NCBI RefSeq assembly: GCF_005116505.1
Contig: NZ_SWBR01000001.1
Location: 1,364,001 to 1,428,000, forward strand
Reading direction: 5' to 3'
Source: Pedobacter polaris
Lineage (GTDB): Bacteria > Bacteroidota > Bacteroidia > Sphingobacteriales > Sphingobacteriaceae
DNA length: 64,000 nt
In this document: positions 43,902 through 52,789 of the stretch, piece by piece
How positions within the stretch are numbered: position 1 is the stretch's first letter
Layout: the number at the start of each line of letters is the position of its first letter
The notes under the pieces: model-generated
What the model was told of the DNA's origin: nothing
The model's database searches: none
The model's input: the letters and a program-made list of their open reading frames with translations, nothing else
Translations under genes and position numbers: made by a program

Positions 43902-46287
43902 AGTAGCAGTATTAGGCTCGGGTATTATGGGTTCTCGTATTGCTTGCCACTTCGCTAATATTGGCGTAGAGGTTTTGCTTTTAGATATAGCGCCAAAAGA
44001 ATTAAATGCTGAAGAACAGGTAAAAGGATTGACTTTAACGCATCCAGCAGTTAAAAATCGTATTGTAAATACGGCTTTGCAAACAACTGTAAAAACTAAT
44101 CCATCACCAATTTACTCGCAAAGTGTTTTAAAAAGAATTAGCACAGGTAATTTTGAAGATGATATGTCTAAAATTGCCAATTACGACTGGATTATTGAAG
44201 TTGTAGTAGAAAATTTAGACATCAAGAAAAAAGTATTTGAACAAGTAGAACAATTCCGTAAACCTGGTACTCTGGTAACTTCAAATACATCTGGTATTCC
44301 AATACACATGATGGCCGAAGGTAGAAGTGATGATTTTAAAGCTAACTTCTGCGGAACACACTTTTTCAATCCACCTCGTTATTTGAGGCTGTTAGAAATC
44401 ATTCCAACACCAGCTACAAATCCTGATATAGTAGATTTCTTAATGCACTATGGTGATAAATTTTTAGGTAAAACAACCGTACTATGTAAAGATACACCTG
44501 CATTTATTGCCAATAGAGTTGGCGTTTACTCTATCATGGCTTTACTACATTTGGTAGAAAAAATGGATTTAACGGTTGAGGAAGTAGATAAGTTTACTGG
44601 TCCAGCATTAGGCAGGCCAAAATCTGCTACTTTCCGTACTACTGATGTGGTAGGTTTAGATACCATGATTAAAGTATCAAAAGGCTTATACGATAACTGT
44701 CCTGATGATAAAGCACACGATTTGTTCAAGCTTCCTGAATATGTTCAGAAAATGGAAGCTAACAATTGGTTGGGCGATAAAACCAAACAAGGATTTTATA
44801 AAAAGACAAAAACTGCCGAAGGCAAAACAGAAATACTGGCACTTGATTTAAAAACACTAGAATATCGTCCGCAAGAGAAAGTTAAATCTGCCACTTTAGA
44901 AATGACTAAAACCATTGAAAAAGTTGCGGATAGAATGAAAGTATTTGCAACCGGTAAGGATAAAGCAGCTGAGCTATTTAGAGCTTCTTTCTTTGGTTTG
45001 TTCGAATATGTTTCAGATCGTATTCCTGAAATTTCTGATGAATTGTATCGTATTGACGATGCAATGAGAGCAGGTTTTGGTTGGGATTTAGGTCCGTTTG
45101 AAGTTTGGGATGCAGTGGGTATTCAAGCTTCGCTAGATGGGATGAAACAATATGGCCACACACCAGCAGCTTGGGTAACAGAGCTATTGGCTGCAGGATA
45201 TACTTCATTTTATAAAATAGAAGATGGTATAAAGAAATACTATGATATTCCTTCTAAAAGCTATAAAGCAATTCCTGGTGCTGATGAATTTATCATCCTT
45301 GATAATTTAAGAGCAAATAAAGTACTTTGGAAAAACGGCGGTGCATCAATTATCGATTTAGGCGATGGTATCATCAATGTAGAATTTCATTCTAAAATGA
45401 ATACCATTGGTGGAGATACACTAGCAGCAATCAATAAAGCTATTGATATGGCCGAAAAGGATTACCGAGGTGTAGTAATTGGAAACGATGGGGCAAATTT
45501 CTCAGCTGGTGCCAATGTAGGGATGATTTTTATGATGGCAGTAGAGCAAGAATGGGAAGAGTTAAATATGGCTGTTCGTTTGTTCCAAAATACATCAATG
45601 AGAATTCGATATTCATCAATTCCGGTGGTAGTTGCCCCTCATAATTTAACTTTAGGTGGTGGTTGTGAGTTTAGTTTACACGCAGATTTTGTGCAGTTAA
45701 ATGCAGAAACTTATATGGGCTTGGTAGAATTTGGTGTTGGTGTTATCCCTGGTGGTGGAGGAAGTAAGGAGTTTGCTTTGCGTGCATCTGATGAATATAA
45801 AGCCGACCAAATTGTGCAGAACACCATGAAAGATCGTTTCTTAACCATAGGAATGGCAAAAGTTTCTACATCAGCTGTTGAGGCGTTTGAATTAGGTTAT
45901 TTACAAAAGGATAAATTCGCAATCAGCATGAACCGAAGTCGTTTAATCGCCGATGCCAAAGCAAAAGCAATTGAATTAGCAGACGCCGGTTATACTAAAC
46001 CTATTCAACGTAAAGACATTAAGGTTTTAGGTAAGCAAGGTTTAGGAATCGTTTATGCAGGCGCAAATACCATGTATTCTGGCAATTACATTTCAGAACA
46101 TGATAAAAAAATCTCTGAAAAACTAGGTTGGGTAATGTGCGGTGGAGATTTATCTTCACCAACAGAAGTTACAGAACAATACCTTTTAGATTTAGAGAGA
46201 GAAGCCTTTTTATCACTATGCGGAGAAAGAAAGACACTTGAAAGAATTCAGTCGATAGTTACAAAAGGCAAGCCACTTAGAAATTAG
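43879..46287 (+). CDS. fadN: 3-hydroxyacyl-CoA dehydrogenase/enoyl-CoA hydratase (FadN type)
   Basis: Bifunctional beta-oxidation enzyme of 802 residues in the FadN order. The NAD-binding hydroxyacyl-CoA dehydrogenase comes first (VAVLGSGIMGSRIACHFAN; FCGTHFFNPPRYLRLLEIIP; second C-terminal HAD domain to about 440). The crotonase domain lies at the C-terminal end, about 480-800 (GANFSAGANVGMIF; PHNLTLGGGCEFSLHAD; VGVIPGGGGSKEFALR). It oxidises and hydrates acyl-CoA intermediates in the cytoplasm. The next gene is its thiolase partner, with a palindromic repeat between them. Confidence 0.95.
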   Translation: MMNKKINKVAVLGSGIMGSRIACHFANIGVEVLLLDIAPKELNAEEQVKGLTLTHPAVKNRIVNTALQTTVKTNPSPIYSQSVLKRISTGNFEDDMSKIANYDWIIEVVVENLDIKKKVFEQVEQFRKPGTLVTSNTSGIPIHMMAEGRSDDFKANFCGTHFFNPPRYLRLLEIIPTPATNPDIVDFLMHYGDKFLGKTTVLCKDTPAFIANRVGVYSIMALLHLVEKMDLTVEEVDKFTGPALGRPKSATFRTTDVVGLDTMIKVSKGLYDNCPDDKAHDLFKLPEYVQKMEANNWLGDKTKQGFYKKTKTAEGKTEILALDLKTLEYRPQEKVKSATLEMTKTIEKVADRMKVFATGKDKAAELFRASFFGLFEYVSDRIPEISDELYRIDDAMRAGFGWDLGPFEVWDAVGIQASLDGMKQYGHTPAAWVTELLAAGYTSFYKIEDGIKKYYDIPSKSYKAIPGADEFIILDNLRANKVLWKNGGASIIDLGDGIINVEFHSKMNTIGGDTLAAINKAIDMAEKDYRGVVIGNDGANFSAGANVGMIFMMAVEQEWEELNMAVRLFQNTSMRIRYSSIPVVVAPHNLTLGGGCEFSLHADFVQLNAETYMGLVEFGVGVIPGGGGSKEFALRASDEYKADQIVQNTMKDRFLTIGMAKVSTSAVEAFELGYLQKDKFAISMNRSRLIADAKAKAIELADAGYTKPIQRKDIKVLGKQGLGIVYAGANTMYSGNYISEHDKKISEKLGWVMCGGDLSSPTEVTEQYLLDLEREAFLSLCGERKTLERIQSIVTKGKPLRN

Positions 46288-46303
46288 ATGTGCTTAACCG
46301 TCT

Positions 46304-46378
46304 CGTCATTGCGTGGCACGAAGCAATCCCTTTAGGGTTTTATTTCGCTTTAAGATTGCTTCGTGCCTCGCAATGACG
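46304..46378. repeat. Long palindromic repeat between fadN and fadA
   Basis: Two 25-bp arms (46304-46328 and 46354-46378) pair with a single mismatch around a 25-bp loop. The ends read CGTCATTGCG and CGCAATGACG. It sits 16 bp after the fadN stop inside the operon. Confidence 0.88.
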
Positions 46379-46448
46379 GCAAGATGTATAAATAACGATA
46401 AGTTAAAGATAATATGGGCTTAATTGCCTAAGAAATAATATCAAAAAT

Positions 46449-47627
46449 ATGCAAGAAGCTTATATTATAGCCGGTTTAAGGACGGCAGTGGGGAAGGCTC
46501 CCCGAGGTGTATTTCGTTTTACAAGAGCTGATGAATTGGCGGCAAATGTAATTAGGGAGTTAGTGGCTTCGGTTCCGAATTTGGATAAGGAGCAAATTGA
46601 TGATGTGATAGTTGGTAATGCAACTCCTGAAGCAGAGCAAGGTTTAAACATTGCCCGTATGATCAGCTTAATGGGCTTGGATACTGATAAAGTTCCTGGA
46701 GTAACCATTAACCGTTATTGCGCATCTGGTTTAGATACCATTGCAACAGCAGTGGCGAAAATTAAAGCTGGTATGGCCGATTGTATTGTTGCTGGAGGTG
46801 TAGAGGTGATGTCGGGCATGCCATTTGGTGGTTGGAAATTAGTTCCAAACCCAGAGGTGGCTAAAACCAATCCAGATTGGTATTGGGGAATGGGCCTAAC
46901 TGCAGAAGCCGTAGCTGCAGAATACAACGTAAATAGAGAAGACCAAGATGAGTTTTCATTTAACTCTCATAAAAAAGCGGTTGAAGCAATTAAAAATGGC
47001 CATCTAAAAGCTGGCGTTTTACCCATTACGGTAAACGAAAACTTTTTAGATGCGAATATGAAGAAACAAACTCGTTCTTATGTGGTAGATACAGATGAAG
47101 GTCCGAGGGCTGACACAACTGTAGCGGCTTTGGCTAAATTGAAACCAGTTTTTGCAGCAAATGGCTGTATTACGGCTGGTAATTCCTCGCAAACGTCAGA
47201 CGGTGCTGCATTTGTTTTAGTTGTTTCTGAAAAGAAAATGAAAGAGTTGGGTGCTGAGCCAATTGCTCGTTTGGTAAGTTATGGTGTAGCAGGCGTTCCA
47301 CCACGTATCATGGGAATTGGGCCAATTGAAGCTATTCCAAAAGCATTAAAACAAGCAGGTTTAAAACAAGATGACATTGATTTAATTGAATTAAATGAAG
47401 CCTTTGCATCACAATCATTAGCAATTATCAGAACATTAGGTTTAGACCAAAGTAAAATCAATGTAAATGGTGGAGCGATTGCATTAGGGCATCCACTAGG
47501 ATGTACTGGAGCTAAACTATCTGTACAAATATTTAATGAATTAAAAAGACAAAATAAAAAATACGGAATGGTAACGATGTGCGTGGGAACAGGGCAAGGA
47601 GCAGCAGGGATATTTGAGGTGTTTTAG
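46449..47627 (+). CDS. fadA: Acetyl-CoA C-acyltransferase (3-ketoacyl-CoA thiolase)
   Basis: Thiolase of 392 residues that performs the last step of beta-oxidation. The acylated Cys lies in NRYCASGLDTI (about residue 93). The catalytic His is in GGAIALGHPLGCTGAK, and the second catalytic Cys is in MCVGTGQGAAGIF near the C-terminus. Length is usual for the family. It forms a pair with FadN, 161 bp upstream. Confidence 0.95.
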   Translation: MQEAYIIAGLRTAVGKAPRGVFRFTRADELAANVIRELVASVPNLDKEQIDDVIVGNATPEAEQGLNIARMISLMGLDTDKVPGVTINRYCASGLDTIATAVAKIKAGMADCIVAGGVEVMSGMPFGGWKLVPNPEVAKTNPDWYWGMGLTAEAVAAEYNVNREDQDEFSFNSHKKAVEAIKNGHLKAGVLPITVNENFLDANMKKQTRSYVVDTDEGPRADTTVAALAKLKPVFAANGCITAGNSSQTSDGAAFVLVVSEKKMKELGAEPIARLVSYGVAGVPPRIMGIGPIEAIPKALKQAGLKQDDIDLIELNEAFASQSLAIIRTLGLDQSKINVNGGAIALGHPLGCTGAKLSVQIFNELKRQNKKYGMVTMCVGTGQGAAGIFEVF

Positions 47628-47731
47628 TATCAATATATGAGTATAAAGTATCAAGGCCGTATAATGAGCAAAACAAACAATTAGAATAAGTGATAATAAA
47701 GATATTGAGAGTTTGGGTTTTAGAGTATATC

Positions 47732-47755
47732 CTCGATACTTGTTACTCGATACTT
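47732..47755. repeat. CTCGATACTT direct repeats, left of four-helix-bundle gene
   Basis: CTCGATACTTG (47732-47742) and CTCGATACTT (47746-47755) lie just before the ATG at 47763. A further CTCGATACTTG is found right after the gene at 48140-48150. Confidence 0.7.
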
Positions 47756-47762
47756 TTTAAAT

Positions 47763-48119
47763 ATGCATAATTTCAAAGATTTAAAAGTTTGGCAAAAAGC
47801 TATTGACTTGGCAGTTGATATTTACAGAGCAATGGCATTATTGCCGACAAATGAGAAATATGGCTTGGTTTCACAGATGAAAAGATGTTCGGTTTCAATA
47901 TCTTCAAATATAGCAGAAGGAGCAGGGAGAGGAAGTGATGCACAATTCAAGCATTTTTTAAACATAAGCCAAGGTTCTGCATTTGAGTTAGAAACTCAGC
48001 TTATCATTTCAAATAAATTAGAATTATTAGATGGTGATTTAACTAAAATTCTTGTTGATCAAACAACAGAAATTCAGAAAATGATTTATTCTTTAGAGAG
48101 AAAATTAACTAGAAATTAA
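47763..48119 (+). CDS. Four-helix-bundle protein (23S rRNA intervening-sequence type)
   Basis: Cytoplasmic protein of 118 residues. Family hallmarks are clear: FKDLKVWQKAIDLAVDIYR, SQMKRCSVSISSNIAEGAGR and GSAFELETQL. These small helical bundles are encoded inside intervening sequences of 23S rRNA in some bacteria and free-standing in many Bacteroidota. Their function is unknown. Here the gene interrupts an otherwise tight fatty-acid operon and has the same short repeat on both sides. Confidence 0.93.
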   Translation: MHNFKDLKVWQKAIDLAVDIYRAMALLPTNEKYGLVSQMKRCSVSISSNIAEGAGRGSDAQFKHFLNISQGSAFELETQLIISNKLELLDGDLTKILVDQTTEIQKMIYSLERKLTRN

Positions 48120-48139
48120 ACTTAGCGATTGTTGAGTGT

Positions 48140-48169
48140 CTCGATACTTGATACTCGCTACTTGATACT
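48140..48169. repeat. CTCGATACTT-type direct repeats, right of four-helix-bundle gene
   Basis: CTCGATACTTG, ACTCGCTACTTG and a third ACTT unit follow the gene. They match the copies on its left side. Confidence 0.7.
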
Positions 48170-48176
48170 TATTAAA

Positions 48177-49955
48177 ATGAAAAAAACAATTAAAGGTGGC
48201 GAGTTCTTAATTACAGAAACCACTTACCAGGATGTATTTATTCCTGAAGAATTTGATGAAGAGCAACAAATGATTGCGCAAACATGCCGTGATTTTTTAA
48301 CGCAGGAGATCAATCCAATTTTAGATAGGATTGATAGTCAAGAAGAAGGTTTGATGCCTGCTTTGATGGATAAGGCAGGAGAGCTGGGTATTCTAGGTGT
48401 TTCAATTCCTGAAGAGTTTGGTGGCTTTGGCAAAAACTTCAATACCTCTATGTTAGTAGCGGATGTTTGCGGCGCTGGACACTCTTTCGCAGTAGCCTTA
48501 TCGGCACACACTGGTATAGGTACCTTACCAATTTTATATTACGGTAATGAAGCTCAAAAGGCAAAATACATTCCGAAATTAGGGACAGGTGAATGGAAAG
48601 CCTCTTACTGTTTAACAGAACCAAATTCTGGGTCTGATGCGAACTCTGGTAAAACGAAAGCAAAACTAACTGAAGATGGAAAACACTATGTAATCAACGG
48701 GCAAAAAATGTGGATTACCAATGGTGGCTTCGCAGATATTTTTATCGTTTTTGCAAAAATTGATGATGATAAGAATTTAACAGCATTTATCGTCGAAAAA
48801 GATTTTGGTGGTATTACCATGAATCCCGAAGAACATAAAATGGGGATCAAAGGTTCATCAACCCGTCAAGTATTTTTTAATGATTGCCATGTGCCAGTTG
48901 AAAACATGCTTTCGGATAGAGAGAATGGATTTAAAATCGCTGTAAATATTTTAAATATTGGGCGTATTAAATTGGCTGCTGCAGCAATTGGTGGTTCAAA
49001 AGGGGTGTTGAATCTTGCTGTAAATTACTCAAATGAGCGTGTTCAATTTGATAGACCTATTTCTAAATATGGCGCGATCAGATTTAAAATCGCCGAGATG
49101 GCAACTAAAATTTATGCTGTAGAGTCGGCAAATTATAGAGCAGGACAAAATATTGATGATGCTTATGATGAATTAGTGGCTGGTGGAATGGATGCAGGAA
49201 AAGCAAAACTAAAATCTACCGAGCAATTTGCTGTAGAATGTGCTATTCTTAAAGTTTGGGGCTCAGAGGTGTTAGACTACGTAACAGATGAAGGTGTTCA
49301 AATTTATGGTGGAATGGGCTTTTCAGCCGATGCACCGATGGATAGATCATATCGTGATGCACGTATCAACAGAATTTTTGAAGGTACAAACGAAATCAAT
49401 AGACTTTTAACAGTTGATATGATGTTAAAACGTGCCATGAAAGGCGAATTAGATTTAATGACTCCTGCAACAGCTGTAGCAGCAGAACTGATGTCTATTC
49501 CTGATTTTGGAGAAGAAGACACAACCTTGTTTGCAGCAGAGAAAAAAATTATCTCAAATCTAAAAAAAGCAACATTAATGGTAGCTGGTGCTGCGGTTCA
49601 AAAGTTAATGATGAGCTTATCAAAAGAACAAGAGATTTTAATGAGTATCGCCGATATGGCAAGTTATGTTTACGTAGCAGAATCAGCTATGCTTAGAACA
49701 GAAAAATTAGTTTCATTGCGTGGAGAAGAGGCTTGTAAGGGGCAGATTGATATGATGAAAATATATTTTGTAGAAGCAGTTGATGGTGTTCAAAAAGCGG
49801 GTAAAGAGGCTTTATGGGCATTTGCGGAAGGAGATGAACAAAGAATGATGCTAGTAGGTTTACGTAGGTTTACCAAAATGGAGCCATTTAATGTGAAACA
49901 AGCTCGCCAGAATGTGGCTCAACAAATTATAGAAGCGAATAAGTATATTTTTTAA
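48177..49955 (+). CDS. Acyl-CoA dehydrogenase family protein
   Basis: FAD-dependent acyl-CoA dehydrogenase of 592 residues from ATG 48177; the frame runs back to 48129 only through repeat DNA. The central part has the standard motifs: CLTEPNSGSDANSGKTKA, GQKMWITNGGFADIF, MGIKGSSTRQVFF and RIFEGTNEINRLL, which contains the catalytic Glu. A C-terminal helical extension of about 170 residues is present, as in other Bacteroidota FadE-type enzymes. It supplies the first step of the pathway served by FadN and FadA. Confidence 0.95.
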   Translation: MKKTIKGGEFLITETTYQDVFIPEEFDEEQQMIAQTCRDFLTQEINPILDRIDSQEEGLMPALMDKAGELGILGVSIPEEFGGFGKNFNTSMLVADVCGAGHSFAVALSAHTGIGTLPILYYGNEAQKAKYIPKLGTGEWKASYCLTEPNSGSDANSGKTKAKLTEDGKHYVINGQKMWITNGGFADIFIVFAKIDDDKNLTAFIVEKDFGGITMNPEEHKMGIKGSSTRQVFFNDCHVPVENMLSDRENGFKIAVNILNIGRIKLAAAAIGGSKGVLNLAVNYSNERVQFDRPISKYGAIRFKIAEMATKIYAVESANYRAGQNIDDAYDELVAGGMDAGKAKLKSTEQFAVECAILKVWGSEVLDYVTDEGVQIYGGMGFSADAPMDRSYRDARINRIFEGTNEINRLLTVDMMLKRAMKGELDLMTPATAVAAELMSIPDFGEEDTTLFAAEKKIISNLKKATLMVAGAAVQKLMMSLSKEQEILMSIADMASYVYVAESAMLRTEKLVSLRGEEACKGQIDMMKIYFVEAVDGVQKAGKEALWAFAEGDEQRMMLVGLRRFTKMEPFNVKQARQNVAQQIIEANKYIF

Positions 49956-49961
49956 GAAAGC

Positions 49962-50039
49962 TGAAAGACAAAAGCTGAAGGTTAAAGCGAAGATTTGTGT
50001 AGATACAATCTTGCTTTAATCTTTGGTCTTTCAGTTTTT
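49962..50039 (+). terminator. Long imperfect hairpin, probable terminator/repeat
   Basis: Three matching stem parts stack: CTGAAAGAC/GTCTTTCAG (49962/50026), TTAAAGC/GCTTTAA (49982/50013) and AAGATT/AATCTT (49990/50007), followed by five T. It ends the fad operon. Confidence 0.72.
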
Positions 50040-50070
50040 GACTCTCATAATTGTTAAATTTGGTTAAAAA

Positions 50071-50101
50071 TTGTGCTAACGGCAATAAAAGCTTATTTTT
50101 G
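50071..50101 (+). promoter_or_regulatory. Promoter of FKBP lipoprotein genes
   Basis: TTG (50071-50073) and TATTTTTG (50094-50101) are 20 bp apart. The start codon ATG 50109 follows at once. A second TAAATTTG at 50055-50062 has no good partner. Confidence 0.55.
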
Positions 50102-50108
50102 TGCAATT

Positions 50109-50579
50109 ATGTTAAAAACCAAAATTTTATTAGGTCTATTTTTAATAGTAGGAGTCTTAACTTCTTGCAAAAAAAATAGCTATGATGCAGATGAGCAACT
50201 TAAAAAAGACGACGCGTTAATTTTAGATTTCATTGCAAAAAACAGCATTGTTGCCGTAAAACATAGCTCAGGGTTATACTATCAGATTTTAAATCCAGGA
50301 ACTGGCAATGAGGTAACAACATCAAATACGGTAACTGTTAATTATCAAGGTAAACTTTTGGATGGGTCTGAATTTGATAAATCTACATCACCTGTTTCTT
50401 TTTCATTAGCAGGAAATTTAATTCAAGGTTGGAAAATTGGAGTTCCTTTGATTAAAAAAGGTGGTAAAATCCGATTAATTATTCCATCAGTTTTAGCTTA
50501 CGGAAATGAATCTCCAGGAGCAGGAATTCCCCAAAATGCAGTTTTAGATTTTACAATCGACTTAATCAATGTACAATAA
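50109..50579 (+). CDS. FKBP-type peptidyl-prolyl isomerase lipoprotein
   Basis: Lipoprotein of 156 residues; ATG 50109 gives the signal MLKTKILLGLFLIVGVLTSC (Cys20). The frame extends to GTG 50073 but that would run through the promoter. The FKBP fold has its active-site set: VNYQGKLLDGSEFDKS, LIQGWKIGVPLIKKGGKIRLIIP and LAYGN. So a working prolyl isomerase in the periplasm or at the surface is expected. A similar gene follows 7 bp later. Confidence 0.92.
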   Translation: MLKTKILLGLFLIVGVLTSCKKNSYDADEQLKKDDALILDFIAKNSIVAVKHSSGLYYQILNPGTGNEVTTSNTVTVNYQGKLLDGSEFDKSTSPVSFSLAGNLIQGWKIGVPLIKKGGKIRLIIPSVLAYGNESPGAGIPQNAVLDFTIDLINVQ

Positions 50580-50586
50580 TATACAA

Positions 50587-51441
50587 ATGCGTAAAAAAAT
50601 TACATTATATACTGTTGCCTTATTGGGCATGATAGTTCTTTTGAATTCTTGTAAAAAAGAATATGAATCAATTGAAAGTATTGATGATGCAAAAATTCAG
50701 GCTTACATCAAGCAGAATAATTTAACAATGACAAAAGATCCATCAGGATTTTATTATCAAGTTTTAGATCCAGGTACTGGAACAGTAGTCCTTAATAAAG
50801 ATTCTATTTTCTTTAACTTAAACGTTCAGTCATTGTCTGGTACAAGTTACTATACTACCGCCCAGTATAGCAATGAAGGTACGTATTTAGGTTACATGGT
50901 GCCTCCTCCTTACAGAATTGCATTAAACGGGATAAAAAGAGGAGGAAAGGTTCGTGTTATTTTGCCTTCTCATTTAGCGTATGGTAAAAATGGATCGGGA
51001 GCAATTCCATCAAATGAAATTATCTCTTCAACTCTTACTATTTACCCAGAAGCTTCACAAATTGATATTGATGATAAGTTAATACGAGATTTTTTAGCAG
51101 CAAAAGGTATTACTGCCACCAAAAGTCCATCAAGAGTTTATTATCAAGTTTTAACAGTTGGTACTGGAATCTCAGTTGATATTGCTTCAACTATTACTGT
51201 AAAATATGCTGGTAGATTGCTGAATGGTTCAGTATTCGATCAATCAGTTGGTGACGCAACGCTACAATCACCATTATCCAGCTTAATTAAAGGATGGAAA
51301 GTATTGCTAGGTATGCAAAAAGGGGCTAAAGTAAGAATTTTTATCCCTTCAGACCTTGGTTATGGACTTGCTGCACAGACTAGTATTCCTGCCAGTTCAG
51401 TTTTAGATTTTGATATTGAATTGGTTGATGTAACAAACTAA
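50587..51441 (+). CDS. Double-FKBP-domain lipoprotein
   Basis: Lipoprotein of 284 residues from ATG 50587 (frame open to 50569), lipobox LLNSC. It holds two FKBP-like domains. The second (about 165-284) keeps KYAGRLLNGSVFDQS, LIKGWKVLLGMQKGAK and LGYG. The first (about 35-150) keeps KRGGKVRVILPSHLAYG but has lost the Tyr, the FD pair and the Trp of the active site (QSLSGTSYYTT, LNGIKRGG). So only domain two should be an isomerase. It is co-transcribed with the gene before it. Confidence 0.88.
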   Translation: MRKKITLYTVALLGMIVLLNSCKKEYESIESIDDAKIQAYIKQNNLTMTKDPSGFYYQVLDPGTGTVVLNKDSIFFNLNVQSLSGTSYYTTAQYSNEGTYLGYMVPPPYRIALNGIKRGGKVRVILPSHLAYGKNGSGAIPSNEIISSTLTIYPEASQIDIDDKLIRDFLAAKGITATKSPSRVYYQVLTVGTGISVDIASTITVKYAGRLLNGSVFDQSVGDATLQSPLSSLIKGWKVLLGMQKGAKVRIFIPSDLGYGLAAQTSIPASSVLDFDIELVDVTN

Positions 51442-51458
51442 TTCTTCAATATAAATTG

Positions 51459-51489
51459 AAAGCCATCAATTTATATTGATGGCTTTTTT
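51459..51489. terminator. Bidirectional terminator, FKBP and photolyase genes
   Basis: A perfect 12-bp stem (AAAGCCATCAAT / ATTGATGGCTTT) with TTAT loop runs into a T tract. It overlaps the stop codon region of the convergent photolyase gene. Confidence 0.9.
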
Positions 51490-52789
51490 ATGTTAAAGCC
51501 TTTTTATACTCTTTCAAAACCCTATCTCTTGCAAAAGTATGTTCTACTATTTGAGGCGGTGCAAGAGTTAGCTTATAAGCTGGTGCCCAACGAAAAACAT
51601 ATTCCATTTTAGGGTCGAATTTTTTAAGTTGAAGTTCTGGATTAAATACTCTAAAATACGGAGCTGCATCGTTACCAGAACCACAAGCCCATTGCCAACC
51701 ACCTACATTGCTTGCTTGCTCATAATCTAAAAGTTTTTCTGCAAAGTAGGCTTCGCCCCAACGCCAATCTATTAGTAAATGCTTACAGAGAAAGCTGGCA
51801 ACAACCATTCTTACTCTATTGTGCATAAATCCACTTTCATTTAGCTGCCTCATCCCAGCATCAACTAGAGGATATCCTGTATTTCCTTCGCACCAAGCCT
51901 CAAATTCTTTTTCATTATTTCTCCATCTAATGTTGTCATAAGCAGGTTTAAAAGCTTTGTTTGGGATATGAGGGAAATGCCAAAGTATCATCATATAGAA
52001 ATCTCTCCAAGCCAATTCAGCAAGCCATTTCTCTGCTTTATGTGCTATTGCTTTTTTTGCAGCTGTTCTAATGCTCACTGTCCCAAATCTTAGGTGTAAT
52101 CCAACGTGTGTAGTAGCATCAGCTGCCGGATAATCTCTCTTCTTCTCATAAGAATCTAGCTTCCTCTCAAAGTCTAGTGTAGGAAATTCCAGATCAGAAA
52201 TTGTAAAGCCCATTTCATTAAGCATAGGAAATGGTAATTCTTTTGTAGGAAGAAGATTTTGTAAATACCTTTCTGAAGGGTAAGGTTTTACGTAGAAATC
52301 ATTTAGCATTTTGTGCCAAACTCTAAAATATGGTGTAAAAACTGTATAGGGCTTCCCATCAGCTTTAACTACCTCATTTTTTTCGAAAATTACCTGGTCT
52401 TTAAAACTATAAAAATCTATTTCTTCGCTTCTTAAGAACTCCGCTAGATTATCGTCTCTTTTAGTTGCATACGGCTCATAATCATGATTGGTATATACAG
52501 CCTTTATTTGGTATTGGTGCAGAATTTCGCCCCATACATTTTCTGGAGTACCGTATTTTACGATGATAGAAGAATGGTTTTTACTTAATTTTTCCTGTAA
52601 TTTTTTTAATGTTTTATAAATGAAAGTAACTCTTGCATCAGTTTTATTTTGGAGTTTTTCTAGAATTTTTTTGTCGAAGATGAAAAGTAATAAAACAGGA
52701 TATGAGCCTTTTAACGCATGATAAAGAGCAGCATTATCTTCTAATCTTAAATCTCTTCTTAGCCAACAGATACTAATGGGTTGTTTCAT
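51488..52789 (-). CDS. Deoxyribodipyrimidine photolyase (class I)
   Basis: FAD-containing light-dependent DNA repair enzyme of 433 residues. The N-terminal alpha/beta antenna domain starts ICWLRRDLRLEDNAAL. The FAD-binding domain includes ELAWRDFYMMILWHFPH, WCEGNTGYPLVDAGMRQLNESGFMHNRVRM and WQWACGSGNDAAPYFRVFNP. The set matches CPD photolyases. It overlaps the upstream TIGR01777 gene by 4 bp (ATGA), so the two form an operon, and lies near the DASH cryptochrome. Confidence 0.94.
   Translation of the reverse strand: MKQPISICWLRRDLRLEDNAALYHALKGSYPVLLLFIFDKKILEKLQNKTDARVTFIYKTLKKLQEKLSKNHSSIIVKYGTPENVWGEILHQYQIKAVYTNHDYEPYATKRDDNLAEFLRSEEIDFYSFKDQVIFEKNEVVKADGKPYTVFTPYFRVWHKMLNDFYVKPYPSERYLQNLLPTKELPFPMLNEMGFTISDLEFPTLDFERKLDSYEKKRDYPAADATTHVGLHLRFGTVSIRTAAKKAIAHKAEKWLAELAWRDFYMMILWHFPHIPNKAFKPAYDNIRWRNNEKEFEAWCEGNTGYPLVDAGMRQLNESGFMHNRVRMVVASFLCKHLLIDWRWGEAYFAEKLLDYEQASNVGGWQWACGSGNDAAPYFRVFNPELQLKKFDPKMEYVFRWAPAYKLTLAPPQIVEHTFARDRVLKEYKKALT

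Noticed and set aside
48129..48176. Upstream extension of the acyl-CoA dehydrogenase frame
   Set aside because: Reads through the CTCGATACTT repeat DNA; conserved start at ATG 48177 fits better.
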